DNA from: Nitrospirota bacterium
Lineage (GTDB): Bacteria; Nitrospirota; Thermodesulfovibrionia; Thermodesulfovibrionales; JdFR-88
Length of the DNA stretch: 13,605 bases
NCBI GenBank assembly: GCA_021812785.1
Contig: JAKAMR010000070.1
Location: 1 to 13,605, forward strand
Direction of reading: 5' to 3'
Part shown: positions 7,901 to 13,605 of the stretch, in pieces
Numbering within the stretch: the first letter of the stretch is position 1
How the letters are laid out: every line of letters begins with the position of its first letter
Notes under the pieces: generated by a model
What the model was told of the DNA's origin: nothing
The model's input: only the letters and a program-made list of their open reading frames with translations
Databases searched by the model: none
Translations under genes and position numbers: made by a program

Positions 7901-8202
7901 GTGCCGCCCTTGAATATCACGTAGACGAAAGAGGTCCCCAGGAAGGAAAACCCTCTTACCGCCTTCACATCGGGGGCGGCAAGGAGCGTTGAGGTTATGG
8001 GATAGGTGATCTGGTCTTCCACCAGGTCGGGGCTCCTGCCCGTCCATTTCGTATATACGATTACCTGGGTGTCGCTCAAGTCTGGCAGGGCATCCAGAGG
8101 GGTCCTCATCAGCGAGAGCGTTCCCCATACAATAAGGAAAATAAACAGGATGAAGACCATCAGCCTGTTTCTGGCGCTAAGCTCTATTATCTTGCGGATC
8201 AC
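4927..8202 (-). CDS. cusA: Heavy-metal efflux RND pump, CusA type
   Basis: A 1091-residue inner-membrane proton-driven transporter that should move Cu(I)/Ag(I) out through the adaptor and outer-membrane channel. The N-terminus has the first membrane helix (about 12-30) followed by PLDALPDLSDTQV, a signature of heavy-metal RND pumps. Met569, Met619 and Met668 have the same spacing (50 and 49 residues) as the three metal-binding Met of E. coli CusA (573, 623, 672) and sit in matching motifs (LYMP, APLEM, RIDML). Proton-relay candidates are Asp406 (GAMVDAS), Glu982 (LDAETGVV) and Lys1025 (RPKIMTV). Residues about 787-839 are a Pro/Ala/Gly-rich insertion absent from E. coli CusA. The start is GTG (8200-8202) with a modest AGGGGA upstream. 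It is the last gene of the operon, separated from cusB by 390 noncoding bases. Confidence 0.95.
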   Translation of the reverse strand: MIRKIIELSARNRLMVFILFIFLIVWGTLSLMRTPLDALPDLSDTQVIVYTKWTGRSPDLVEDQITYPITSTLLAAPDVKAVRGFSFLGTSFVYVIFKGGTDIYWARSRVLEYLQSVKSKLPPGVSPQLGPDATGVGWGFEYALVDDTGQHDLAQLRTIQDWNIKLALESVPGVAEVASVGGFVKQYQVNVDPVKLLAYNIPMTSVLSAVRRSNLDVEGRVLDMSGREYMVRGRGYIKNLDDLRYIPVGTNGDGTPIYLKDVATVELGPEMRRGLADLNGEGEVAGGIVVVRFGENVANVINRVKQKIKTDIAPSLPKGVRIVTTYDRSDLIRRSVGTLKDEIIKLSIAVSVVCLVFLFHLPSALVVILTLPIAILMAFICMYYLGVTSNIMSLSGIAIAIGAMVDASIIMVENAHKKLEEWDLQGRPGGRAEVIIEAAKEVGPSLFFSLLVITAGFLPVFALRQQAGRLFKPLAYTKTFAMLFSSFIAITLTPVLMGLFIRGKVRPEHANPVSRFLHKVYHPVADAALRHKKLVILAAVVILGLTVIPYERLGSEFMPPLYEGTILYMPVTLPGASVGTSSRLLQLEDRMLKEFPEVASVFGKAGRADTATDPAPLEMFETVVNLKPEDQWPKGMTVRRLEDQMNEKLQIPGVSNDFTMPIKARIDMLATGIRTPLGIKILGPDLNVIDSIGQRIQDRLKGAPGLRSVYAERAAQGYFLDIKVNRAEAARYGLSVEDVQDIIQSAIGGADLTTTVEGIERYPVNVRYKRELRDSVYDIKHVLVPVAMPLEAGPAQASFSATGIPGFSMPGAAGAPSYAAPGMVPVPDGYPEAKPAVAQVPLGELASIRFVKGPSMIKSEEGFPASYVYIDYSGSDMGGFVRELKGRLKTLSIPPGYHIEWSGEYRYMEQTAKRLKMVIPLTVLLIFVLIYLNTRSAAKSVIVLLAVPFSLVGSFWFLYLLHYNMSTAVWVGLIALAGLDAETGVVMLLYLDLAFERWRREGRLHGRGDLKDAVMEGAVKRIRPKIMTVSVILAGLIPVMFSHGAGSDVMKRIAAPMVGGVVTSTLLELIIYPSIYMLWKERELFGKRSFK

Positions 8203-8222
8203 TCTGTCCAGGTTCCCCTATT

Positions 8223-8514
8223 CCATTTATTAAGACTCTTCAGGAATTTTTTTCCTGTGGGCAGATCAGGTTTCCGGGTAGCATAGGGTTTTTTGATATC
8301 TGCCCGGTCCTTGAGAAAGGGAGTAAGCGGCGGACAGATGCCAAATTGCCGCATCTTGACCATCGCTTGTCTCTTCGCCCTGAAGACACCCTGACGGGAC
8401 CGTCTGCATACGCCCGTGAAAAAACCGCCCGGCCGAACGAAAGGGCCGGGCAGATACAACCATGACAAAAAAGTGCACCCGCACAAAAAAATTCCGAAGA
8501 GGCTTTATTAAAGG
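8223..8514. repeat. 292-bp segment bounded by imperfect inverted repeats
   Basis: The left end, 8223-8253 (CC-ATTTATTAAG-ACTCTTC-AGGAATTTTTTT), is repeated in inverted, imperfect form at 8485-8514 (AAAAAAATTCC-GAAGAGG-CTTTATTAAAGG); about 24 of 28 aligned bases agree. The two ends enclose most of the 390-base gap between the cusB and cusA genes. Inside are a CAGGAA/TTCCTG hairpin (8241-8257) and the terminator at 8419-8451. Short open frames in the segment have no recognisable protein character. It may be a decayed non-autonomous mobile element. Confidence 0.4.
8419..8451 (-). terminator. Intrinsic terminator between cusB and cusA
   Basis: On the - strand GCCCGGCC (8451-8444), a 9-base loop and GGCCGGGC (8434-8427), two G residues and six T residues (8424-8419). 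The stem is as strong as the other terminators here. Its position would reduce cusA expression relative to cusB, or requires read-through or a separate promoter for cusA. Confidence 0.75.
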
Positions 8515-8592
8515 TCTCATAATAGATATTTTTCCGTGGTGCAGGGGCAAAGCCTCCGCGGTAGAAAGGAGTGGGAGGGCGGGAATCCATCT

Positions 8593-9849
8593 TCATTTTG
8601 TCACGCCCTCAAGCCTGGACTCAGAGTCTATCAGGAAAGTGCCCGCCGTGGCCACCCGGTCTCCAGGCTTAAGCCCGCTCAGCACCTCCACCATGGTATC
8701 GGTCTTGACACCCGTAGTGATCTGCCGCGGCTCGAAGTTGCCGCCGCCCCTGTCCACGTAAACTATCTGCCTTAAGCCCGTGTCTATGACCGCGCTTGCG
8801 GGGACGGCCAGCCTCTTGCCCAGGTCGCATTTGATCAGCACATCGGAATACATCTGCGGCTTTAATCTCATCCTTGGGTTGGGTATGGAAAATCTTACCT
8901 TTGCAGTCCTTGTCTGCCCTGACAAAGCCGGGTAGACGTAATCTATTCTGGCCCTGAACACGCGCCCCGGAAACGCCCCCAGGGTTATGTCCGCCCACCG
9001 CCCGGTCCCTACCAGGGAAAGGTCGTCCTCATAGACGTCGGCCAGTATCCAGACCCTGGAGAGGTCCGCCACGTTAAAAAGCGTCTGCCCCGGCTCTGCC
9101 TTAAGTCCGGCCACGGCATCTTTCTGGACTACATATCCGCTGACCGGGCTGTATATGGTCAGGTCCCGGATGGGCCTGCCGGTGGCCTCTATACGCTTTA
9201 TCTCTCTCTCCGGGATGTCATAGAGCTTCAGCCTCTGCCTGGCGGCGGCGACCATCGAATCCGCATCGCCGGCCAGCATCCGGTTTATCCCCAAGGAACC
9301 AGCCGTATCGCCCTTATTCCCCCCGCCGTTTCCGGCCCACTTAAGCACGTTCAGGTATTCCTGCTGAGTGGCATAGAGCTCCGGGCTGTATATCTTTGCA
9401 AGCGGCTGCCCTTTCCTGACATACATCCCCGTGTAGTCCACGTATAGTTTATCTATCCAGCCTGCGACCTTGGTGTTCACCGTGGCAAGCCTGTCCTCGT
9501 CATATGTAACCACCCCCACCGTGCGGACCGTCTTTACCAGGGGCACTACTTTCACCGCGGTGGTGCTTACATTTATAAGCTGCCGCTTCGCGCGGGATAT
9601 ATGCACCGTGGGGGCCTCGGCGTTCTCATTGCCCCACCCGGAATCATCACCCCACCCCCCGCCGGAGCCCGAGTTTGAGTTTGCCGCAGCAGAGCTGTTT
9701 TGCAAGGCCGCAGTCTGCGCCTTTTGCGAAGCCGACCGTGTTTTTCCATGCCCTGCAGATCTAAAAAGAACGTAAGCGGCTGCGGCTATAGCCAGGATGA
9801 GTACGGTAAAAAAGATTTTTTTGATTTTGATTTTTTTACTTTCTTGCAT
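8593..9849 (-). CDS. cusB: RND efflux periplasmic adaptor (membrane fusion protein), CusB type
   Basis: A 418-residue adaptor that links the inner-membrane pump with the outer-membrane channel. Residues 10-29 form a membrane anchor or uncleaved signal. A Gly/Ser/Ala/Trp-rich linker follows (about 51-78, with GGGWGDDSGWG). The lipoyl/beta-barrel parts and hairpin follow: VAGWIDKLYVDYTGMYVRKGQPL (lipoyl half, about 128-150), SPELYATQQEYLNVL (hairpin), IYSPVSGYVV (second lipoyl half), then the beta-barrel and membrane-proximal domains ending in LIDSESRLEG, which matches CusB. Unlike E. coli CusB it has no WYDPMYP/MDMDLVP-type N-terminal metal-loading segment and no Met in its first 140 residues. 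The ATG overlaps the end of the channel gene by 14 bases, indicating translational coupling. Confidence 0.93.
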   Translation of the reverse strand: MQESKKIKIKKIFFTVLILAIAAAAYVLFRSAGHGKTRSASQKAQTAALQNSSAAANSNSGSGGGWGDDSGWGNENAEAPTVHISRAKRQLINVSTTAVKVVPLVKTVRTVGVVTYDEDRLATVNTKVAGWIDKLYVDYTGMYVRKGQPLAKIYSPELYATQQEYLNVLKWAGNGGGNKGDTAGSLGINRMLAGDADSMVAAARQRLKLYDIPEREIKRIEATGRPIRDLTIYSPVSGYVVQKDAVAGLKAEPGQTLFNVADLSRVWILADVYEDDLSLVGTGRWADITLGAFPGRVFRARIDYVYPALSGQTRTAKVRFSIPNPRMRLKPQMYSDVLIKCDLGKRLAVPASAVIDTGLRQIVYVDRGGGNFEPRQITTGVKTDTMVEVLSGLKPGDRVATAGTFLIDSESRLEGVTK

Positions 9850-11236
9850 GTTGCCCGCCCCTCATTGCGGGACCCTCCGTTATGTAAGCGGTCTTACCCG
9901 TCAGGGCCTCTATCCCTGCGATGGCCTTTTGCCTGCCGGTATACTGCTGCCAATAAGCAAACTCGTAATCAAGCAGCGACTTAAGCCTGTTTATGGCGGT
10001 AAGCGCAGTCACGTTGCCCGCAACGTAGCCTGATAGCGCCGCCTCGAAATCCTGATAGGTCTTCGGTATGAGCCCCTTTCTGTACAGGTCCATGAGGTTG
10101 CCGGCCGACTGCGCAACGGAAAAAAAGCCCTCCACATCGGACGCAATAGACAGCTTGCCGGCCTCAAGGTCCGCTTTGGCCTTTCTGAGAAGTGCCTGTG
10201 CCTCCAGGACCCCTTCCCGCTGCTTTGTCCTGTAATAAAGGGGGACGTTCACGGCAGTCACCAGGCTCCAGTCGTCCTTGTAAGGGCCGCCCTTCTTGTC
10301 AACGCCGCCCGTTACGGTGAAGTCCGGATAATACTGCTTCCTGGCAAGCGCGACCCCGGCCCTGGCCCCTTCCACCAGCTTCTGCTGCGCCTTTATCCGG
10401 GGGCTGCCGCTTATCGCAGCTCCCACCAGAGGGGCCGCGGAAGAGGCATCAAGCATGTAGCCCGTTTCTGCCGGCCTGCCAAGCGGGCTTCCGGCCGGCC
10501 TGCCAAGCACGGAATCCAGGCCGGCATCCGTGGCGGTTATTTTCTGCTCTATCTTCTCTTTTTTTTCAAGGAGGGTGTATTTTTCGGTCTGGGCCAGGAT
10601 CACTTCCTCCTGGGGGGCAAGCCCGGCGGAGTAGCGGGCAAGCGCCGCTTTCTCAAGCTGGGTATAAAGACCGGCCCTCTGCCTTATGATGTCCAGGTCC
10701 TTGTAGTAAAGAAGCAGGTCGAAATACAGGTCTTTGACCTGCCGCGCTATCTTAAGCCTCAGGTCCTCGTAGGACTCCCCCGCATATTGGGCCTCCTTTC
10801 CGGCTATCTGACCCTTCAGGCCAAGCTTTCCGGGATAGGGAAAGGTCTGTGAAGCGGAAAACATCCACTGGGACATGATGGTATCTCCATAAGAATACCT
10901 GTCCCACCCCTCGTTCTGATAGCCCACGGCGACCATCGGATCGGGCAGGCTTTTCACCTGCGGGACCCTGTGCCTCTGCGCGGATACCAGGAATCCGTAG
11001 GCCGCAAGCTGCGGATTTTTTGCCATGGCCTCATTTATAAGATCGTTAAGCTCAAGCGGCTGGGGCGCTCCGGCCTCCGCATGCCCTTTTTGCCCCCCGG
11101 CCGGATTTTGAACCAATCCGGGGCTTTGCCCAGGCGGTGCGGCGCTCCGCGCCTTGGGCAAAAAGGACAAAAACAGAAACAAAAAAACCGGCAGCGCAAC
11201 CCGGAAGATCGTTTTATCCGTGCCCCTGCCCGGCAT
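9836..11236 (-). CDS. cusC: TolC/CusC-family outer-membrane efflux channel
   Basis: A 466-residue outer-membrane factor that provides the exit duct of the efflux complex. It has a signal peptide (hydrophobic core about 11-27, Ala-rich cleavage region about 30-33), then a Pro/Gly/Gln-rich mature start and two OEP repeats: one from about residue 61 (LELNDLINEAMAKNP, then QVKSLPDPMVAVGYQ) and one from about 270 (AISGSPRIKAQQKLVEGARAGVALARKQYYPDF). Long amphipathic helices with RQVKDLYFDLLLYYKDL fit the coiled-coil tunnel. No lipobox Cys is present, so unlike E. coli CusC it should not be lipid-anchored. Only 12 bases separate it from the preceding gene; its own ribosome site is weak, which fits coupled translation. 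The assignment to CusC rather than another TolC relative rests on the neighbouring genes. Confidence 0.9.
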   Translation of the reverse strand: MPGRGTDKTIFRVALPVFLFLFLSFLPKARSAAPPGQSPGLVQNPAGGQKGHAEAGAPQPLELNDLINEAMAKNPQLAAYGFLVSAQRHRVPQVKSLPDPMVAVGYQNEGWDRYSYGDTIMSQWMFSASQTFPYPGKLGLKGQIAGKEAQYAGESYEDLRLKIARQVKDLYFDLLLYYKDLDIIRQRAGLYTQLEKAALARYSAGLAPQEEVILAQTEKYTLLEKKEKIEQKITATDAGLDSVLGRPAGSPLGRPAETGYMLDASSAAPLVGAAISGSPRIKAQQKLVEGARAGVALARKQYYPDFTVTGGVDKKGGPYKDDWSLVTAVNVPLYYRTKQREGVLEAQALLRKAKADLEAGKLSIASDVEGFFSVAQSAGNLMDLYRKGLIPKTYQDFEAALSGYVAGNVTALTAINRLKSLLDYEFAYWQQYTGRQKAIAGIEALTGKTAYITEGPAMRGGQHARK

Positions 11237-11248
11237 TAATATCTGTCT

Positions 11249-11650
11249 TTATTCCGCATTGATATCAAATCTCATCGGCGGAAGGAGCCTGCCTGCCCGC
11301 TTCACCTTTACCATGATATGCCAACCGCCCGAGTTCTCCAGGTTCATCACCGCGCGGTACCCGGTGTCTGAACGCTTCGCGTCGGCATATCCCTTCATAA
11401 GAGGCATGGTCCCCATGGGCGGCATCATCCAGTAGACCCTTACCAGGGCGTCGGTAACGGGCCTGCCCGCCCGGTCAAATAAGCGGACCGTGACCACATT
11501 CCTGCCTGAGGCGGGGGTCCTGTCTGTCGTAACCTGCACCTTCAGGTCCCCCGCGTGCCCCGTCACGTTAATGCCGCTTGCGTAGGCAAGCCCGGCCATA
11601 AGCAATATGGCTGAAATGGCAAGCGCCGCTTTAAAGAGAATTTTCTTCAT
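11249..11650 (-). CDS. Met-rich periplasmic YtkA/FixH-like protein
   Basis: A 133-residue exported protein, first full-length gene of the efflux operon. Residues 1-24 are a signal peptide (cleavage near AYA-S). The mature part has an immunoglobulin-like beta pattern with NVVTVRLFDRAGRPVTDALVRVYWMMPPMG and GYRAVMNLENSGGWHIMVKV, the style of YtkA-like/FixH-like domains often found with copper proteins. Met75, 76, 79, 82 and 85 form a cluster (MMPPMGTMPLM) and His111 follows in GGWHI, a plausible soft-metal site. It may act as a periplasmic metal carrier in place of CusF; that role is inferred. The ATG has a Shine-Dalgarno (AGGGGGG) 9-10 bases upstream and forms an ATGA overlap with the stop of the small leader frame at 11647-11745. 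Confidence 0.82.
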   Translation of the reverse strand: MKKILFKAALAISAILLMAGLAYASGINVTGHAGDLKVQVTTDRTPASGRNVVTVRLFDRAGRPVTDALVRVYWMMPPMGTMPLMKGYADAKRSDTGYRAVMNLENSGGWHIMVKVKRAGRLLPPMRFDINAE

Positions 11651-11745
11651 GCTATGCGCCCCCCTTTGTTTGTTAAATTGTCTGATAAATCAGCTTCACA
11701 CACGCACGACAACAGCATACTGCGCAAGACAGGAAATTTTATCAT
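11647..11745 (-). CDS. Putative 32-residue leader peptide with CxC motif
   Basis: An ATG at 11745-11743 lies 4 bases after a full AGGAGG Shine-Dalgarno (11750-11755), the best ribosome site in the operon. It opens 32 codons beginning MIKFPVLRSM and ends in a TGA that overlaps the ATG of the Met-rich protein gene (ATGA). Cys14 and Cys16 form a Cys-Val-Cys motif after a hydrophobic stretch. The combination of a perfect ribosome site and a stop/start overlap suggests a translated upstream frame that controls the operon by translational coupling, possibly sensing thiophilic metals. I recognise no family; the frame is short enough to be chance, and the ribosome site is the main support. Confidence 0.5.
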   Translation of the reverse strand: MIKFPVLRSMLLSCVCEADLSDNLTNKGGRIA

Positions 11746-11771
11746 TTCGCCTCCTCTAAAAGCTGTCTTTT

Positions 11772-11819
11772 TTAAAGGATACATCCACGATATTAAGAAG
11801 TTATGAAAGCCGCTTAAAG
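11772..11819. promoter_or_regulatory. Three TTAA(A)G direct repeats spaced 21 bp (candidate operator)
   Basis: TTAAAG at 11772, TTAAGA at 11793 and TTAAAG at 11814 start exactly 21 bases apart, two helical turns, within the divergent intergenic region. OmpR-family regulators bind direct repeats on one helix face, and such a regulator is encoded next to it. The motif is short and AT-rich, so chance is possible. Confidence 0.25.
11790..11818 (-). promoter_or_regulatory. Candidate promoter of the efflux operon
   Basis: On the - strand TTTAAG (11813-11818), 17 bases, TAATAT (11790-11795). Both boxes are imperfect, as expected for a regulator-dependent promoter. A start near 11783 would leave a leader of about 38 bases before the small CxC frame. 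Confidence 0.3.
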
Positions 11820-11885
11820 AAAAGAAAACTCATGTTTTCCTCGAAGCCACGTCCCGCGGGAGAAATGCTCCTTTTGTTTTTTATT

Positions 11886-11891
11886 TATAAT
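11886..11891 (+). promoter_or_regulatory. -10 box just before the regulator start codon
   Basis: A perfect TATAAT lies 10 bases before the ATG of the OmpR-family regulator, with no clear -35 box at 16-18 bases spacing. Transcription would begin about 3-4 bases before the ATG. No Shine-Dalgarno is present, so the mRNA may be leaderless. Confidence 0.45.
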
Positions 11892-11901
11892 AAATTATTG
11901 T

Positions 11902-12621
11902 ATGGCCAGCAATTTTGTGCTCATCGTTGAAGATGACGTCAAGATCGCCAGGGTCCTCAAGGTATATCTTGAGCAGGCCGGCTACAGCGTGAGGGTCGCT
12001 TCAAACGGCCAGGAGGCCCTGGATGCCGCCATGGCGGAACGCCCGGCGGTTGTGATGCTGGACCTCATGCTGCCAGGCATGCAGGGAGAAGAGCTAATAG
12101 GGGAGATCAAGAAGCTTGGAGACATCCCCGTGATAATGGTGACAGCCAGGTCCGCGCCCGAAGAGCGGATTAAAGGGTTTGTTCTCGGGGCCGATGACTA
12201 CATTGTGAAGCCCTTCAATCCCAGGGAGATGGTCTACAGAGTAAGGGCTGTGCTAAAGAGGGCCTGGGCAGCACAGGAAGCCCCGGAGGCCAAAAACGGG
12301 CCGGAAATGAGTTTCAACGGTGGGGCACTACGCATCGACGGGCCCAAATTCGAAGTAAAAAAACGAGACACCAGCGTAAACTTCACGCCCAGCGAATTCA
12401 GGATCCTGCTTGCGTTCGCACAGGCGCCGCATCTGGTCTTAACAAGAGAGAAGCTCATAGAAAAGGCCTTCGGCCACACGTTCGAGGGGTTCGACCGGAC
12501 CATAGACGTACATATCAAGAACATAAGGCAGAAGATAGAGGACGACCCAAGGAACCCTTCGCTGATAATAACCGTGCACAGGTTGGGATACAAGTTCGTT
12601 GCGGAGCGGGATGTTCTTTAG
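11902..12621 (+). CDS. OmpR/PhoB-family response regulator (CusR-like)
   Basis: A 239-residue DNA-binding regulator. The receiver (about 4-118) has Asp11/Asp12, phospho-acceptor Asp54 (MLDLMLPGM), Thr81 and Lys103 (VKPF). The winged helix (about 140-235) has the usual FTPSEFRILLAFAQ, LTREKLIEKAFG, FDRTIDVHIKNIRQKI and IITVHRLGYKF elements. It is transcribed away from the efflux operon and followed by a histidine kinase gene overlapping by 11 bases, so it most likely controls the efflux operon in response to metal, as CusR does. The start at 11902 is fixed by the receiver fold, as there are no in-frame start codons just upstream. No Shine-Dalgarno precedes it. Metal specificity is inferred from context. 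Confidence 0.94.
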   Translation: MASNFVLIVEDDVKIARVLKVYLEQAGYSVRVASNGQEALDAAMAERPAVVMLDLMLPGMQGEELIGEIKKLGDIPVIMVTARSAPEERIKGFVLGADDYIVKPFNPREMVYRVRAVLKRAWAAQEAPEAKNGPEMSFNGGALRIDGPKFEVKKRDTSVNFTPSEFRILLAFAQAPHLVLTREKLIEKAFGHTFEGFDRTIDVHIKNIRQKIEDDPRNPSLIITVHRLGYKFVAERDVL

Positions 12622-13605
12622 GGGCCTCTGGTTTAAATTTTTCGTCCTCCTCATGTCGGTGGTCACGATCGCGCTGACCTCCTCTTTTGTGATAAGGCAT
12701 CTCATGCTGCAGGACTTCAGACAGTATGAGGAAGGGCAGCTTGAGGACAGGGTCTACTGGGTAATGGCGGACCTGGAATCCTCATACGAAAAAAATTCCG
12801 CATGGAGCCGGCAGGACGCCGAGGGCGACGCAGTGCTTGCGCTGATGATGGGCCTCAGGGTCAGGCTTTTTGACAGCCATCGTGTCCTTGTCACCGATAC
12901 GGACCAGGCACTTGAAAACCTTCACCCGGTTATAAAGAAAAAAGTGCTTGCGGTCTCCGGCATGATGACAAAAAGGCGGTCCGGACGGCTTTTGCCTTAT
13001 CCGCTTTTCTTAAACGGCAGGGAGATAGGCAGCCTGGAGGTCAGATTCCTCCGGCCCGAAAGAGAGGCCGTGTTTGTCAGGCGCTCGGACCTGTTCCGGC
13101 TGTTTTCGGTCATCGCCCTCGGCGGCATCGCATTCGTGCTCAGCATACTTTTTTCAAAGAGGCTGACAGACCCGCTGGAGAGGCTTGCCGCCGCAGCCCA
13201 GGGGATCATCGAAGGGGATCTGAGCGGCAGGGTAAAGGTCAAGGGTCATGACGAGGTGGCCAGGCTATCGGATACTTTCAACAGGGTGGCAAAGTTTCTC
13301 GAGACCCAGGAGGCTCTGAGGAAGAAGCTTCTGGGTAACATAAGCCATGAGATAAGGACGCCGCTTACCGCCATAAGAGGAGAGCTTGCTGGCATGATCG
13401 ACGGGCTCCTTCCCGCCGACAAACAGCAGTTTCAGTCCCTCTATGATGAGACCTGCCGCCTCGAAAACCTGCTATACGTGATAGAGGAGCTTTCAAGGGC
13501 CCAGGCGGGAGCGGTCTTTTTGCACAGGGACACCTTGAATGCATGGCAGATGCTTGAAAATGTTAAAAATATGTTCTCCGGGGTCTGCCTGGACAAGGGG
13601 GCCTC
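12611..13605 (+). CDS. Membrane sensor histidine kinase, N-terminal part (3' end outside window)
   Basis: The frame is open from the ATG at 12611 to the window end, giving 331 residues. It has a first membrane helix (about 8-28), a periplasmic sensor region of about 130 residues (30-158), a second helix (about 161-181), a HAMP linker (about 182-235, RLTDPLERLAAAAQGIIEGDLSGRV-like) and the start of HisKA with the phosphorylated His246 in NISHEIRTPLTAI. The ATPase domain is beyond the window. The start overlaps the regulator gene by 11 bases, with GGAG about 6 bases upstream. It should sense a periplasmic signal, probably metal, and phosphorylate the adjacent OmpR-type regulator. The sensor region has a few Met (MM at 79-80 and 118-119) but no recognisable metal site. 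Confidence 0.93.
   Translation, partial: MFFRGLWFKFFVLLMSVVTIALTSSFVIRHLMLQDFRQYEEGQLEDRVYWVMADLESSYEKNSAWSRQDAEGDAVLALMMGLRVRLFDSHRVLVTDTDQALENLHPVIKKKVLAVSGMMTKRRSGRLLPYPLFLNGREIGSLEVRFLRPEREAVFVRRSDLFRLFSVIALGGIAFVLSILFSKRLTDPLERLAAAAQGIIEGDLSGRVKVKGHDEVARLSDTFNRVAKFLETQEALRKKLLGNISHEIRTPLTAIRGELAGMIDGLLPADKQQFQSLYDETCRLENLLYVIEELSRAQAGAVFLHRDTLNAWQMLENVKNMFSGVCLDKGA

Noticed and set aside
8199..8596. Three overlapping - strand open frames (94-118 codons) between cusB and cusA
   Set aside because: They cross the intrinsic terminator and the inverted repeats, have no coherent hydrophobic or domain pattern and would overlap one another.
1..13605. CRISPR arrays, tRNA or rRNA genes, complete insertion sequences, phage genes
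   Set aside because: I saw no regularly spaced direct repeats of CRISPR type, no tRNA cloverleaf or rRNA segments, and no transposase or integrase motifs on either strand.

Overview
The window is a Gram-negative bacterial locus: it encodes an outer-membrane porin with a C-terminal Phe, a TolC-family outer-membrane factor and a tripartite RND efflux pump. GC is moderately high, Arg is often AGG and Ile often ATA, and palindromic GTCATTCCCGC repeats are scattered between genes. That style resembles Nitrospirota or Desulfobacterota genomes, but the assignment is an impression, not something the sequence proves.

Left region (1-2651, + strand): the 3' end of a histidine kinase gene, a stand-alone receiver (CheY-like) protein whose start overlaps the kinase by 38 bases, and after a 289-base gap holding a degenerate palindromic repeat, an NtrC-type sigma-54 activator. 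The two receiver domains are close relatives, which suggests one kinase feeding two receivers.

Middle region (2652-4926): a bidirectional terminator, a porin gene on the - strand starting with TTG behind a long AT-rich leader, and a 653-base noncoding stretch with the probable porin promoter, the terminator of the efflux operon and a 98-bp symmetrical MITE-like repeat.

Right region (4927-13605): a divergent metal-efflux locus. The - strand operon runs from a putative 32-residue leader peptide with a Cys-x-Cys motif, through a Met-rich YtkA/FixH-like periplasmic protein, a CusC/TolC-type channel and a CusB-type adaptor, to a CusA-type heavy-metal RND pump. The pump keeps the three Met residues that bind Cu(I)/Ag(I) in E. 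coli CusA. Divergently on the + strand lie an OmpR-family regulator and a membrane histidine kinase (cut by the window end), the expected CusR/CusS-like controllers.

The parts that differ from the textbook Cus system are: the CxC leader peptide coupled to the first gene by an ATGA overlap; no CusF, with a Met-rich YtkA-like protein in the leading position; an adaptor without the Met-containing N-terminal metal-loading segment; a roughly 47-residue Pro/Ala/Gly-rich insertion in the pump; and a 292-bp inverted-repeat-bounded segment with an intrinsic terminator between the adaptor and pump genes. The operon is most likely for copper/silver export, but specificity is inferred.
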